This document shows, in pieces, positions 21,509 to 33,235 of a stretch of DNA of 64,000 nucleotides (position 1 is the first letter of the stretch; every line of letters begins with the position of its first letter). The DNA comes from Ailurus styani (taxonomy: Eukaryota; Chordata; Mammalia; Carnivora; Ailuridae): contig LNAC01000745.1 in assembly GCA_002007465.1 (NCBI GenBank), forward strand, positions 234,921-298,920, written 5' to 3'. Under the pieces are notes generated by a model. The model was not told the origin of the DNA. It did not search any database and saw only the letters and a program-made list of their open reading frames with translations. Position numbers and translations under genes: made by a program.

Positions 21509-22504
21509 CACCCTTTTAAATTGTATACCCTAGGTATGGGTCTCACTCATGTCGTATTAGTCCTGCCCTGGTTTTTTGTTCCTCCTTTGCTAGTAAACAT
21601 TTGTTTAATAACTGTTTATGTATGTGACTAAATGTGGTCTGAAACTCACTTTTATTGTACCAGGTAGTGGTATTGTGGGGGAAGAGCTAAATTCATGCAT
21701 CACAAACTTTTCAGGTGGCTTTTTCAACCTCATCTAACCTTACCTACTCTTAGCTAATCAAAAGAATCATGAAGTTTTGATGACAAATGAGCTTAAGTCA
21801 ATAGAGCCTACCTAATCTATAGCCAGCAGACCCCAAGTACGCCTTAAGAGTACTGACATATTTGCTATGAAGTGACTGAAACTTTAGAACAATTCATTCA
21901 CTTGCATGGGCTCTTACCCAGGGTCTGGAAGAATACCTAACAATTTTGAGTTGTAAGGTTTTTTTGTTTGGTTGTTTTTAAAGGAACACCTCCCCCCCTC
22001 CAATTTATAAAGTTCAGGTCCCTCAAAGCTTGGATCTGACCTCAAGCTGTAGATATGCCTTATTGACCAAACCAGTAATTGAACATTCAGGTTTACAAAC
22101 ACAATAATTTTCAGAGATTATTTGCTTTACAAAGCAATATAAAATATCATTCTTAGGATATGTGTTTCCTGTTAGAGCATTCAAACTTTGATTCAATTTA
22201 CATACATTGATTTTTGTCCCAGTGTGTCAATGTCATTTATTATATACTCAGACATACCTAGAAGTCTGTGCTTAATTGATACAGAAATAACTAGGTGAGT
22301 ACTACAAATTTCTCAATTAAAGGTTTATGTGAAAAACAATTTTTAAGCTATCTAGCTTAAATTTTTTCCCATTTGTTATAAAAATTCTTAAAGGAGAGAC
22401 TGGTCAAATTAGTTATGGGAACTGGTCTAGCTTAAGTATAAATCATCTAAGAGTATAAAATCCAATCTCAATGCCTGCACAAAACACAGTAATTAATCAA
22501 TACA
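21509..22504. other. Unique sequence, nothing recognised
   Basis: No gene or named repeat. The 62-codon minus-strand frame at 21914-22102 looks like chance. Confidence 0.45.
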
Positions 22505-22570
22505 CAATTCATTCAACAAATATTTATCAAGTGCCCACAACATGTGAGCATTCTACTAGGCTCAGGCAAT
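22505..22570 (-). mobile_element. L2/MIR-type fragment, antisense
   Basis: 'ttcattcaacaaatatttat' and 'caagtgcccacaacatgtga' match the common antisense 3' end shared by L2-type repeats. Too short to name further. Confidence 0.55.
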
Positions 22571-22583
22571 AAAACACTATTTA

Positions 22584-22778
22584 GGGGCGCCTGGGTGGCT
22601 CAGTGGGTTAAAGCCGCTGCCTTCAGCTCAGGTCATGATCCCAGGGTCCTGGGATCGAGGCCCACATCGGGCTCTCTGCTCGGCAGGGAGCCTGCTTCCT
22701 CCTCTCTCCTCTGTTTCTGCCTGCCTCTCTGCCTACTTGTAATCTCTCTCTCTGTGTCAAATGAATAAATAAAAAAAA
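22584..22778 (+). mobile_element. Can-SINE, young type
   Basis: Complete head with 'gggttaaagccgctgccttc' and 'ctacttgtaatctctctctc'. Perfect 13-bp TSD 'aaaacactattta' at 22571-22583 and 22779-22791. Confidence 0.98.
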
Positions 22779-22899
22779 AAAACACTATTTAAAATCACTT
22801 CTTACACCTGATAGATCATACTCTATGTAAGATACTTCTTCCTTGATAAAATGGAAATAATGATATTTGCCCTGATAACTCACCATTTCAAACTGAGGA

Positions 22900-23405
22900 C
22901 CAATTGAAGTCATGGCTTCTCGTCTCCACTTTTTTCCTTCCCGCACTTCCTCTGCCCTTCTCCTTCCTACTGTGTGCTCTGGGGCTCTCATCACTGTGGT
23001 TCTGTTTTTCCAGCTGCCTTCTGATTGTTTTAGGTCAATAGAAGGCACTGGCAAGAAATTGGAGAAAGAGAGAAGAGAGAGGCTGCGTGTTTCTCCCCTG
23101 CTCTTCCTGCTTCTGGGCCATTCTCTACCAGCATTGTTTTACTATGACTACTCCTGGGTGGGCCCCTCTTCATGATGTCAAATGTCATTGGCTTCTAGTA
23201 ACATTCTTCCCACCCTTTGCCCTTCAAACTTCAGAGGTAACACCTTTGGCTTCTAGCTGCTGCTACTCTCTGGGTGCCCCCATAACCATTATTCAGTGTG
23301 TGTGCCAACCCTTTCCTCCAGCTCTGTAAATAATCTCATTTTTCAAGTTCCCTTGTTTAAGCCATCTGAGTGGAGCCTTTTCCTCCTGGGACCCTGACTG
23401 ATACA
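22900..23405 (+). mobile_element. Possible old LTR-like interspersed repeat
   Basis: The 3' part ('cagctctgtaaataatctca', 'tttaagccatctgagtggag', 'cctgggaccctgactgatac') resembles the end of a widespread mammalian medium-reiteration repeat that I cannot name safely. The overlapping open frames at 22912-23329 are therefore unlikely to be genes. Confidence 0.45.
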
Positions 23406-25138
23406 TCATATAGGATTAATTTCTTTTAAAAAGTTTAAACAAATACAAAATGTAAAGGAATGGTTAAAATAATTAACAACCCCGATGAGTCAGACTCAGA
23501 GAGAAAGTTCTAAGCAAACATCTGTCACAACAGACTATTGTTTGTGGGTTCACTCGCTACCTGGTCCATTTCAGAGCTGACATTCCACGCTTGGAATGTC
23601 ACAGTCCCAACTGTGTTTTTATTATGATTTTGAGCTTAATTGTGAACATTCACTGTGGGCTGAAATCTGGCCATGTTAAATCTACATTTGGCCCTCATTT
23701 AATTTATTCTTCAGAAAATACTGAAAAGAATTACTTTAAGAAGTTTTAATATATATGTTAAACTAAAAGATGTCTTCCAATTTGAATGCTATTATGCCAG
23801 GCTTCATGGATATATTAAACACCCTGATAAACTCCTATCATGTGTGGAAGGAGAAATATTTACAAATTATGAAACTTAATTAAATAAAATACTTAATATT
23901 TATTACTGGCCCTTCTAAAAAATTATTGACTAAATATCCTTGAAAATGTTTTCCTTTTCTGATACTATTGATCTCACAGTATTGAGTAACCTTTAGAGTT
24001 ACTCAGCAAGAGAGCAAAATCCCCAAACAAGAAATCTTTTCTTCAATTAAACAAGGTAGAATTAACTGTGAATTCTGAAGTTAAAAAAATAATAATAGTA
24101 ATTTTCAGTAGTGTACTTACTTTTGAGTCAGAATTTATTACTTGATAAGAATGTCATTCTTTGGGATATTAATATTTCTCTGAAGTATTTTAATGAAGTC
24201 TATAACATTGCCACACATTTGCCTGCAAGGATTTATGGAATTTTTCCTCATCTGTGAGTATGAGCTATAAGTAGTCTATAAATAATATTATATTTATATG
24301 TTACAAATTATATAAGTGAAATGATACAATTATACACAGGGAAACCTTCCCTTTCCACCTGTCTGGCTTCTGGATCCGGACAATCAAAATGAATTGCTGA
24401 GAGAATGAGTCAGTTCATAAGAGAGGGTTGCAACTGTGCCCCCTGCCAGCTTTGTGCCCAAAAGCATTGTTTTCTGTTGGCAAAGTTCAGTCAGTCATTG
24501 GACCAGAGGAAAAATTACCTTCCAGTCAATGAGTTTAAGCCTCAGGGTATCTCTTACACTCAACTCTGAGAGCATCATCAGCCACTGAGAGTTATAGAAT
24601 GTTCTAGGTGGCAGGGGAAGCCAAGTTGTAAGATGAAGCATTTCTGTGAAGTCATTTCTGGCCAACTGCTTAAAAGGACACCAAAAGAAAAGTGCCTGAA
24701 TCTCTTAGGCTCCAATAATTTGTCATGATTTCTTTTCTCACTCTAAATACACATTCATTTTCTTACCTACTTTTATCTAGAATTTTGTATTATTTTCCTT
24801 ACAGAAAGCCCATCAAATTATATAAACTTTAGATCAAGGATTGCCCAGATCATGTTTCCCAAATATAATCTAGTCCAGAAATTTAGGTCTTACAAATTAC
24901 TTGTATGAACATGGGAAGAATTTTGCTGCCAAGAAGTAATGACTTAAAGACCCCATCATCATCCAACAAAGAAAACATATTCTACAGCAAAAGAAACATG
25001 ACTCAGAAGGCTTTAGCTTTTCAGAAAGCAGTGTTGGTAGTAAGGGGAACATTAACTAAAGCCATTGGTAGTGTGAAGAGCCCCGGAAGAAGCAGCTAGC
25101 AAATGCAATGGCCATGAAAAGAGAATGAGATTTTATTG
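23406..25138. other. Unique sequence with a TEAD-type palindrome near its start
   Basis: Mostly unique AT-rich DNA. About 23540-23760 is repeat-free and has a texture like conserved non-coding DNA. The rest shows nothing I recognise. The 64-codon frame at 24905-25099 has no domain. Confidence 0.45.
23578..23601. promoter_or_regulatory. Inverted pair of TEAD (MCAT)-type sites
   Basis: Perfect inverted repeat: TGACATTCCA, a 4-nt spacer CGCT, then TGGAATGTCA. Each arm contains ACATTCCA, the motif bound by TEAD factors (Hippo/YAP effectors). A 10-bp perfect arm length is notable in unique DNA. Binding is inferred, not shown. Confidence 0.5.
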
Positions 25139-25161
25139 CTAAGGTGTGTTGAACACCTTAG
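25139..25161. repeat. Perfect 9-bp inverted repeat with T-box-type half-sites
   Basis: CTAAGGTGT, a 5-nt loop GTTGA, then ACACCTTAG. The arms contain AGGTGT/ACACCT, the T-box half-site, in inverted arrangement. It could also be a chance hairpin. Confidence 0.45.
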
Positions 25162-25176
25162 TTTCAAGGAAGATAA

Positions 25177-25379
25177 CCCTGGGGAGCCTGGATGGCTCAG
25201 TTGGTTGAGCATCCAACTCTTAATTTCAACTCAGGTCATGATCTCAGCATCCTGAGACCAAGCCCAAGTCTGCTCTGTGCTCAAGGGGAAGTCTGCTTAG
25301 ATTCTTTCCCTCTGCCCCTCTTCTCTCTTTCTCTCTCTCTTTCTATCCCTCCCTCTAAAAATAAATAAATAAATCTTTA
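25177..25379 (+). mobile_element. Can-SINE, old type
   Basis: 'ggggagcctggatggctcag', 'ttggttgagcatccaactct' and a long CT body ending 'aaataaataaataaatcttt'. TSD 'aaggaagataa' at 25166-25176 and 25380-25390. Confidence 0.95.
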
Positions 25380-25390
25380 AAGGAAGATAA

Positions 25391-26231
25391 TGTCACCTGT
25401 GGGCCGCATAAACATGCTTTGAGCAGTATACGCTTTATCATGCTAGTTCCCCAAAATACCCAAATATTCCCAAGAAATATACTTCTCCATTTGCAATTCA
25501 CCCCTCATCACATTCAGATCATGACAGTGCTGAAAGTCAATGGCATTTTACAATTTCTAATTTCCCAAATGAATCTGAGGCAAGGCAAACTAACGTGATA
25601 ATATGAAGACCCAACAAATAAGGTGAGAAATTTAACTCATTTTCCTCCTTCACTTCATTATTTCAGACACACATTAAATCAAGAAAGGCAACCATTCATT
25701 TTGCAAGATATTGTAAACCTGTCAAAACTTTCAGTTAGCCATTTATTCAGTGCGCATAATCTGCAATATTGATTTCTTTGTGTTACTTTAGCCTTAGCTT
25801 TTAAAAAATAATTGTGATGAAAATGATTTTGTTTATTTCCAAATAAATATTCAAGCATATGCATGTACTTCAAAAATAATGAACATATGTGTTTAAATTA
25901 AAATGGAATGTGGGGGGAGTCCATGAAAATACATACAGCCATTGTAAGGTCTATCTCATCACATTTGCCAAACTGTGAAGTCTGGGCGAGCTTCCCATTT
26001 CTGTGCCTGCTGGAAATCCTGCAAGAAGCTGATTCGTGAGATGATGCCAAGTCATCCAAAAATGGAGGGATGAGGTTAGGTTCTGTGTAACACAAATACC
26101 GTGATCCTGTCGATATGATCTAGCTTCATTCCCTTTGTTTGTATGATTAATACTGTATTTCAAATCTGTAACAGGAGGAAGATAACAGCAATACACACAT
26201 AAAGAAGCCATTACAGAGAGGGGTAGGGAAT
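25391..26231. other. Unique sequence, nothing recognised
   Basis: No named repeat. The minus-strand frames at 25898-26235 (65 and 94 codons) show no domain. Confidence 0.45.
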
Positions 26232-26243
26232 CCAAGGTTTGTT

Positions 26244-26455
26244 TTTTTGTTTTTTTGTTTTTAAAGATTTTATTTATTTATTTGACACAGAGAGAGAGAT
26301 TACAAGTAGGCAGAGAGGCAGGCAGAGAGACAGGGAGAGGAGGAAGCAGGCTCCCCGCTGAGCAGAGAGCCCGATGCGGGCCTCAATCCCAGGACACTGA
26401 GATCATGACCTGAGCCGAAAGCAGAGGCTTTAACCCACTGAGCCACCCAGGCACC
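26244..26455 (-). mobile_element. Can-SINE, young type, antisense
   Basis: T-rich start with G interruptions, 'aaagattttatttatttatt', 'ggctttaacccactgagcca' and 'cccaggcacc'. TSD 'ccaaggtttgtt' at 26232-26243 and 26456-26467. Confidence 0.97.
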
Positions 26456-26467
26456 CCAAGGTTTGTT

Positions 26468-26769
26468 AATTAATCATCTGGACAAACAGGACATTGTCTC
26501 CTTAACATTTGAGCTAGATTTGCCATTCAGATATGTGTCTTCGAACAATTATGGGCTGATGAGACAGGGATAGACACAGAAGATCCAGAGGGCATTCTCT
26601 CTGATGTTTTTAAAGACATGGCTCCTTTCTTATTTAGAAGAATGAGAAGGAAGAGGACTGTCCTAAATACACTACGATTAGAAGAAACATAATTTAAAGC
26701 ATATACAGTTGTCTTTACTTTTAACGAAGAGACTGCAATAACTATAGAAGTACATTTGTCTGTGTTTCA
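26468..26769. other. Unique sequence, nothing recognised
   Basis: No feature seen. Confidence 0.45.
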
Positions 26770-27290
26770 TTTCTGACTTGCTGATCTGCAGTGGGCTATT
26801 GGGTTAACACCACACTGTTCTGCCTCGCCTTTGTCACTAACAGTGGTCACTAATTTGTTGCTCCAGGATTCTATTGTAGCAGAAGCAATCAGTTCAACTT
26901 GGCATGAAGTTGATTTTATTCTGCTCATGGATTCTGTGGGTCAGCAATGTGGACTGGGCACAGTGAGATAGTTCACCCGCTCTGTGACATCCAGGGTCTC
27001 ATTTGGCAAGACAAGTGGCTTCGAGTGGCTGGAACGGCTGGATCTGGAATCATTTGGAGGCATCTTCACTTGTACATCTGGTGCCTGAGATGGAATGACG
27101 CAAAAGCTGGGCTCAAATGGGACTGTCAGCTAACGGGTCTGTCTCAGAGCCTTGGCCTTCTGCAGAGCATGAAAACATCGCAGTGGTTGCTCTGTACCTG
27201 GTGGCCAGGGCACCAAGAGTGAGTGTTTCAGCAAACAATGCCTCTCCTGATCCAGACTTGGAAGTCACGTGGCGTCATTTCTTCCATTCT
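26770..27290 (-). mobile_element. Possible old LTR, antisense (MaLR/ERVL-like)
   Basis: 'gattctgtgggtcagcaatg', 'ggactgggcacagtgagata' and later 'gggctcaaatgggactgtca' resemble a widespread old LTR read antisense ('tctgtgggtcaggaattcag ... gggctcagctgggcggttc'). The open frames at 26947-27425 lie inside it and are not genes. Family uncertain. Confidence 0.45.
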
Positions 27291-27372
27291 CCATTGACTA
27301 AAGCATCACAAACCTACCTAGGCTCAAAAAGAGTAGACACAGACACCCCTTCTTCAAGATATCTATCAAAGA

Positions 27373-27573
27373 GGGCACTTGGGTGGCGCAGTTGGTTAAG
27401 CGACTGCCTTCAGCTCAGGTCATGATTCCAGGGTTCTGGGATTGATCCCCACATCAGGCTCCCCACTCACTGGGAAGGCTGCTTCTCCCTGTCCCACTCC
27501 CCCTGCTTGTGTTCCCTCTCTCACTCTCTCTCTCTTTCTGTCAAATAAATAAATAAAATCTTTTAAAAAAAAG
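27373..27573 (+). mobile_element. Can-SINE, intermediate type
   Basis: 'gggcacttgggtggcgcagt', 'ccactccccctgcttgtgtt' and a standard tail. TSD of 14 bp with mismatches, 'atatctatcaaaga' (27359-27372) and 'ttatctgtcaaaga' (27574-27587). Confidence 0.96.
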
Positions 27574-27639
27574 TTATCTGTCAAAGAATTTACAGCCGTG
27601 TTTAAAATTGACACACCTAGACACTCTTAAATGCAGATA

Positions 27640-27850
27640 AAGCAAGAGAAGAAACTAATATCGATTAAATTGCCTATTACGTACCACACACTACTAGGAA
27701 TTTCAAGTACAACAGCTCTACGAAGAAATTATTATCATCCCCGGTTGACAAGTGAGGCATCAAAAGCTCAGGGGTTAGGAGACTTACCCAGAACATGCAG
27801 CATTGTACAAAAACCCTGATCTATTTGATTCCAAAGCCTGGTACTTCCTC
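27640..27850 (-). mobile_element. MIR, antisense, near full length
   Basis: 'attattatcatccccggttg', 'acaagtgaggcatcaaaagc' and 'ggagacttacccagaacatg' follow the reverse complement of MIR (attattatccccattttacagatgaggaaactgagg). Confidence 0.75.
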
Positions 27851-28084
27851 ACTATTCATTATGACCATGCTATGTCTACTTATTTTTTTTAATAAACATT
27901 CTTTTCCAAATGAAGGAGTGCTTTTTTTTTTCTTTTTTTAAACTAATTTGTCTGGAAAGTACAGTGTTTTATTTCATTCGTATGATATCCATTCGTATTT
28001 CATTCGTAGACAAACAAAAACTTATCAAACACCAAAAACTAAGTATCACTGCATTTAAAGGTACTTGTAAATAAAAGACTATTC

Positions 28085-28625
28085 ATTCCCTATTACTTTT
28101 GTAATAAATTACCACAAATTTAGCAGCTTAAAACCACAGATTTATTAGCTTACAATTTTGGAGGTCCGAGTCCACAGTGGGTCTCACAGGGCTAACATCA
28201 AGGGGTAAGCAGCCCGAATTCCCTCTAGAAGTTCCAAGGAGTATCTGCGTCCTTGCTTTTTCCAGCTCCTGAGGGCTGCACCCATTCCTTGGTTCAAAGC
28301 CTCTCCCTGCATCTTCAAAGCCAGTGATCTCAACACTTCAACCCTGCTCCTGCCATCACACTCCTTCTCTGACACTTGAACGCCCTTCCTCCCTCTTTCA
28401 ATTACCAGCACTCTTGGGAGTATATTGGGACCACATGGATAATCCAGATTATTCTCATCTCAAGAGTCTTAAATAAATCACATGTGCAAAGTCCCTTTTG
28501 CCATATGAGGTAACATATCCACAGATTCTGGAGGTTAGAAAGTGGACATCTCACGGGGGTTGGGGGGAGGGTGGTGGGCATTACTGCGCCCGTCACAAAA
28601 TCTATCACACAGCAATAGCCTAAGT
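28085..28625 (-). mobile_element. MaLR LTR, antisense (MLT1C/D-like)
   Basis: An antisense LTR of the ERVL-MaLR group: 'gtaataaattaccacaaatt', 'gcagcttaaaaccacagatt', 'ctcacagggctaacatcaag', 'ggataatccagattattctc', 'aatcacatgtgcaaagtccc' and 'cattactgcgcccgtcac'. These LTRs are relics of old endogenous retrovirus-like elements. No internal gag or pol sequence is present. The minus-strand open frames at 28184-28629 are part of the LTR. Confidence 0.75.
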
Positions 28626-29569
28626 GCACAGATCATCTGTATTCTCCAATTAAACAGCCGCTATATTCTGTCATCCACTCCCATGAATGTGTTATGTTTA
28701 CCAATTATCGGGCCGTTAATTACAACATTTCCTCTCTTACATCCAAATTAACTATCTCATCAAGCTCACTAAAGACCTCATTCGGCAGTCCTAGCTAGAG
28801 GCTGCAGACAAGCTCTCCCAGCTGCGTGTTCACAGTACCACCACGGGGAGGGCAGTATTCCCACCGCCCCTCCCTTGCAAATCCCCTGACAGACAGGCGC
28901 ACCTCTGTGCCCAAACACACTCACCCATGCCTGGAGCTCACCCCCGATCTGCAGGGGCACCATAACACTCCCTTCCATGGTGTGGAACATGTTTGATCAT
29001 GCCCAAGAGGCAGTGAGGAGATGCGAGATTTCAAGCGGGGTGTCATGTCTAAACATGACAGGTGAGTGTTGTGCCCTTTTCCCACACCACCACCAGTCCT
29101 ACCTGCCCCCCTACCCCAGCTCCAAGAAGAAGAAAGCCAGCAGTAGAAAGTCCTAAGGTTGAATCTCAAAGCTCCGATTCTCATGGCGAGGTTCTCATTT
29201 GTTCAAGCTTCGCATTGAACCACAGGCCATGACTGGAATTTATTAACTCACTAAAACTGATGCTATGAGGTCTTCAGCCATTGTGTGGTGGCTGTTTGCT
29301 TAATTATCCATATCTAAAGAGCGGCTTTGGCTGATTTGTGATTCTTTCAGCTTTCTAGGTCTGTGCAGTTCTCTGTTCAGCAACAGCACAGGTCATTGAG
29401 TACCTACTGAAAAGTGTCCTCCAGAAAAACCTGAAAGACTCACCAGCATGAGCCTGGTGCATCATCCTACGTTCACAGGACATGTGGCTGCTGGTGAGAA
29501 ACCAGAAATCCATTCCGGGTGGGCAGTGAAGGGCTCGGAAACACCGGCAAATGCCAGAGAGAAGCCGGG
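28626..29569. other. Unique sequence, nothing recognised
   Basis: GC content is above average for the window around 28800-29150. The minus-strand frames at 28778-29184 have no domain. No repeat is recognised. Confidence 0.45.
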
Positions 29570-30010
29570 TAATTTTATTCCAATTATACTCTTAGTGCCA
29601 TGATGTCACAGCATAAATTTGTACTTTTGCATGCAGCTCATGCTGGTGTGATGACAGCTCTTAAAATATTGAGTGATTGTGGGCCCGTCAGCATAAAATT
29701 ATTCTAACATGGTGCCTTTATTAGTGCTTCAATAAATGCCATTCTTCTTGTGTTCTGAGGTGGCATTTGCAAATGAGCTAATTTCTCTGCAGTAAAATAA
29801 TTGTGTTGCATTTATTTTGCAGGGGGAAAAAACAGTGCTATTACATAAAGGGGGCTTTTTTCCATCAAAACCACATACGCTGGAGTTAGTCAAGTTTTAA
29901 AAAGACTGCATTAACTAAATGACTAGGTAATTATTTAAATGAACATGCTGCTTTAAAAAGCTGTAGATGGGATAAACACCTTAAAAAATCCCTTGTTATT
30001 ACAAAAAGAT
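29570..30010. promoter_or_regulatory. Candidate conserved non-coding element
   Basis: Repeat-free, AT-rich, with dense transcription-factor-like words: TGATGTCA at 29601 (ATF/CREB-like), 'gatgacagctc' near 29650 (MEIS/TGIF-like TGACAGCT), the palindrome ATTTGCAAAT at 29765-29774 (POU-octamer-like), and several TAAT/ATTA cores. The texture resembles developmental enhancers. Conservation itself is not visible from one genome. Confidence 0.4.
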
Positions 30011-31476
30011 GTGGCAAATTAGTCACAGGAGTATCCATGCTCCAAGTCAGAGGGGGGAGAAGGTGTTTGCTGATCGGTGACAAGCATTTTAAGGGTTCAG
30101 TGTGGGTCTCTTGACTTCATGCCGCACTGGCTTCCTCTTCCAGAAACAGTGGGATGGGGAGGAGAGAGGAGAATTGGTAGCATTCACATTTTACCCTCCA
30201 CCTTTTGCTGCCTGCCTCCTCTGCTCTGGAAACTCTGCCTCCTACAGTTTCATCAGTGCAAGGACCCTTCTGCGTGTGTCGCTGGATGGACGCTGCCCGT
30301 GATAAGCACGCAGGGAGCTCTACATTCAGGGAAGGGGGCTACAAATCTCATGGGAACCCCTCCCTTCCCATAATAGAGGAGACTTTGCCTCAAGAGGAAG
30401 AAATTATTAACTCCCTGCCCAAACGTTCAGAAACCAGCAGTAAGACCTCTGATGCCACTTGCCTTTCAACTTATTCAACTTATTCAATTTATTTGCAAAA
30501 ATAAAAAGGGAGGGAAGAAAATAAAAGCAGGAGGGAAGAGGAGGAAAGTGAGCAAGAGAAAGAACAAGAGTGAGGAATAATAAGAAAAAAAGAGAAAAAC
30601 AGGAGGAAAGAAATACAGAAAAACTATCCTGAGAAAATTCTCTCTGAGAAACTGCCGGTTCTGAGAAATAGGAAGTTATGTTTTAAGATAAAAGCCAAGC
30701 AAATCCCACTGTAAGGAGACCCTGGGAAGTTCATTCTGGCCACTACTTCCTAAATTAAATAATGAGGTTCTTCACTTCCACACTGCTGTGAAGATTTGAG
30801 TACTTTCCTCCCATAGACATTGTTCCTCCTTGGGCATCCCTGTGAACCAGACAAAACTAAGAGGGCATTCAGCTTTAAGAAGAATTTACTTTGTTCAAAA
30901 GCAAGCAAGACAACATAAATTTTTTTTAAAAATGGGAGGTGACTAAGGGATATCTGCCATGCCAATTCCCAGGTTAGGGGATTTCTTTGTATCCATTCGT
31001 TCACTCAACATTACTCCCTCTGAGGAGTTCTAGGTAGTGCTGCTGAGATTTGTGGAGCCGTGGAGAATGTTTTCCTTACAACCCGATTGTGGAACCAGCT
31101 AAGGGGGCAGATTCACAGCAAAATGTCAGTTTTTCAACTGGATTGAGGAACAGTGCTCCCGTGGGAGTCCTCAGCAGCTTCCCTAACCCTCGACCCCGAG
31201 TCATACCTAGCCACCAGCAGGAAAACCACAGGGGCACTGAGGATGGAGACCGGCATCTAGGCAGATGTGGAAAGAAAAGGTCTTGAGCTGGACATGCTCA
31301 GTTCCATCACCCAGTTTGTCAAGAGGCCCCTTCACCCCTGGGGAGGCAGGAGTGAGGGGCTGGGAGAAGTGAAAAGTGTTCACTCCACAATCTGACAATT
31401 TCTCCTCTCTGGGAAGTAGAGTGGAAATCATACCCCTTTTATAGAAGCCCGACAAGTAGAGAAGGTGTTGCCCTAT
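30011..31476. other. Unique sequence with a purine-rich patch
   Basis: Contains overlapping open frames at 30077-30504 (98, 66 and 99 codons) with no domain or splice context. No named repeat except the GA-rich patch listed separately. Confidence 0.45.
30496..30625. repeat. A/G-rich low-complexity tract
   Basis: About 130 bp almost wholly A and G on the plus strand (GGAGGGAAG, GAGGAGG and similar). Confidence 0.85.
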
Positions 31477-31514
31477 TAAAAAAAAAGAAAGAAAGAAAGA
31501 AAGAAAGGAAAAGA
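31477..31514. repeat. (AAAG)n microsatellite
   Basis: Poly(A) followed by six AAAG units and a degenerate AAGG/AAAAG end. Confidence 0.9.
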
Positions 31515-31519
31515 TAAAA

Positions 31520-31660
31520 GGTCCCATGTTACAAATGAGAAAACTGAGATGCACAAAAGTTCATTTTTCCCAAGCTTATGTAGGCAGTAAATAGAGTTGA
31601 AATTTAATCTCTGATCTGTTTTCAGCACCAACTAGCTATTATCCACTCCATTGTGTTATA
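31520..31660 (-). mobile_element. MIR fragment, antisense
   Basis: 'atgttacaaatgagaaaact', 'gagatgcacaaaag' and 'taggcagtaaatagagttga' match reverse MIR. Confidence 0.7.
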
Positions 31661-31864
31661 TTTTTAAAAGCAAAAATAATGTTTATAGGGAAGTAGGAAT
31701 GAGAAGTCATGCCTTTTAACAACTGAGGAAAAATTTTTGTTTACTTTTCAACATCTATGTTTCAGGCAGCCGTAGGCTTACCAAACTAGTGACATAGAGT
31801 CTGAAGTCTGTTAGAAGTGGCTTCTATTCGTAAGAAACAAAAAGCTGCTTTTAGCAGAACATAA

Positions 31865-32015
31865 CTTTTGTGAGGGCCAGTGGTCTTCAGCTGGGGTTGA
31901 TTTTGCCCACTGCACACCCCCCCGGGACATATGGCAATGTCTAGAGACGGACTCCCCCACGACAGAGAATTACTGGCCAAAATTATCAATAGTGCCATGG
32001 TTGGGAAACCCTGAT
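31865..32015. mobile_element. hAT-Charlie-type DNA element (MER58-like)
   Basis: 'ccagtggtcttcagctgggg', 'ttgattttgcccactgcaca', 'ggacatatggcaatgtctag' and 'caatagtgccatggttggga' fit a non-autonomous hAT element, with an internal deletion relative to the usual length. Family name from memory, so tentative. Confidence 0.65.
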
Positions 32016-32479
32016 GCAGAGAAAGTGGGCCGACAACTACAAAGTAGGATTTAAAGGAGTGGGACAATCCTTAAGTCAATCTTCTCCAGTGAAAGTGCAA
32101 AAACCCCACAGCTAGAGAATCTTGGGGGTTGCACTCCATTATTTTCAAAGAGCTTTACTTAAAATTCTCTCTGCGAATAAATGGAAGCTGATATTGCTTT
32201 TAATGTGAGAGCTAGCTGAGAGAAAATTAGGTACTGAAGATGAAGGAAAGACTGTTACTGGTCTTTGGAGAAACAGCACAAGGACTCTGGTTCCTGGAGG
32301 ACTGGAAGAACAAGAGAAAGAGACAGGGGAAGGTTGCCTACTTTATTATTTTGCCAAGGCCGATCTTAAGTCCAACAACAAAAACAACAACAACCCCGCC
32401 CTCTGAAAAATATCGGTTCCAGAGGTGTCCAGAGGACTAAGCTGCATTTATCCAAGAGTTGCTAAGCAGGATACAATGT
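32016..32479. other. Unique sequence, nothing recognised
   Basis: Contains a short AAC-rich run near 32375. No other feature. Confidence 0.45.
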
Positions 32480-32675
32480 GCAATCTGGCTGATCCAAGTT
32501 TGAATCTTGGCAATGCCATTTTCTTTACCATTTGCCCCCAGGAATGTCACTTTAACTCCCTGGGCCCTATTTTTCTCATCTTCAGAATTTTGAACTGAAT
32601 CGGGTTAGTGTACAGATTCAAGGAAGTATACTGAGACCCTGGCCCAGAGCAGAGGCTCAGCAACTATGATAGCCT
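32480..32675 (+). mobile_element. MIR
   Basis: 'gtttgaatcttggcaatgcc', 'ctccctgggccctatttttc', 'tcatcttcagaattttgaac' and 'cctggcccagagcagaggct' in MIR order. Confidence 0.7.
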
Positions 32676-33235
32676 CTATTACCGTGACAAGACAATTCTA
32701 GGGCAACTAAGACCCCCACTAAGATAATTTTAAATGGCCTTAAATCCTCTACAGAATCAGAGGAGGCAGAAATAAGTAAATGGGTGAAATGAACCCATCC
32801 CCGGGCAAGCGTCAGATATAAAAACACAAAACATCATCACATCAGGAGTACTTTCCTCAAAGGTCCATAAGACCTGAGAGTAGTGTGGCAAACAGCCTCA
32901 ACAAAAAAGATCATATGACCTTCAGTGCTGAAACTCCACTCATTGGTTTGTAAGTTGAGTTACTGAAATGGAGGGAAGAAGTTCTCGAGATAAAGGGTAA
33001 TTTGAACAGGATCTACACTGATACGCCTGAGTCTGTGTCCACAATGCACATTCATGCTGACAGCATGGATGTTCCTTGGTTGTCTGACCTACATGACACT
33101 TCTCCGGGGTGACTCTGATGCCGGGAGGGGTGAGATGAAGCTTATCTTACACTCCAGGTGTGGCACAACTTACTGAACAGGCTTAAATTCAGTCATCTTT
33201 CTTCTTCCCTGGGCTTCCTCTTTATTTTAAGAAGA
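32676..33235. other. Unique sequence, nothing recognised
   Basis: No feature seen. Confidence 0.45.

Noticed and set aside
28085..28625. Endogenous retrovirus provirus
   Set aside because: Only solitary LTR sequence is present here and at 48935 and 59912, with no gag, pol or env remnants.
30496..30625. Purine-rich tract as a G-quadruplex
   Set aside because: G-runs are mostly two or three bases and widely spaced by A; simple low-complexity sequence.
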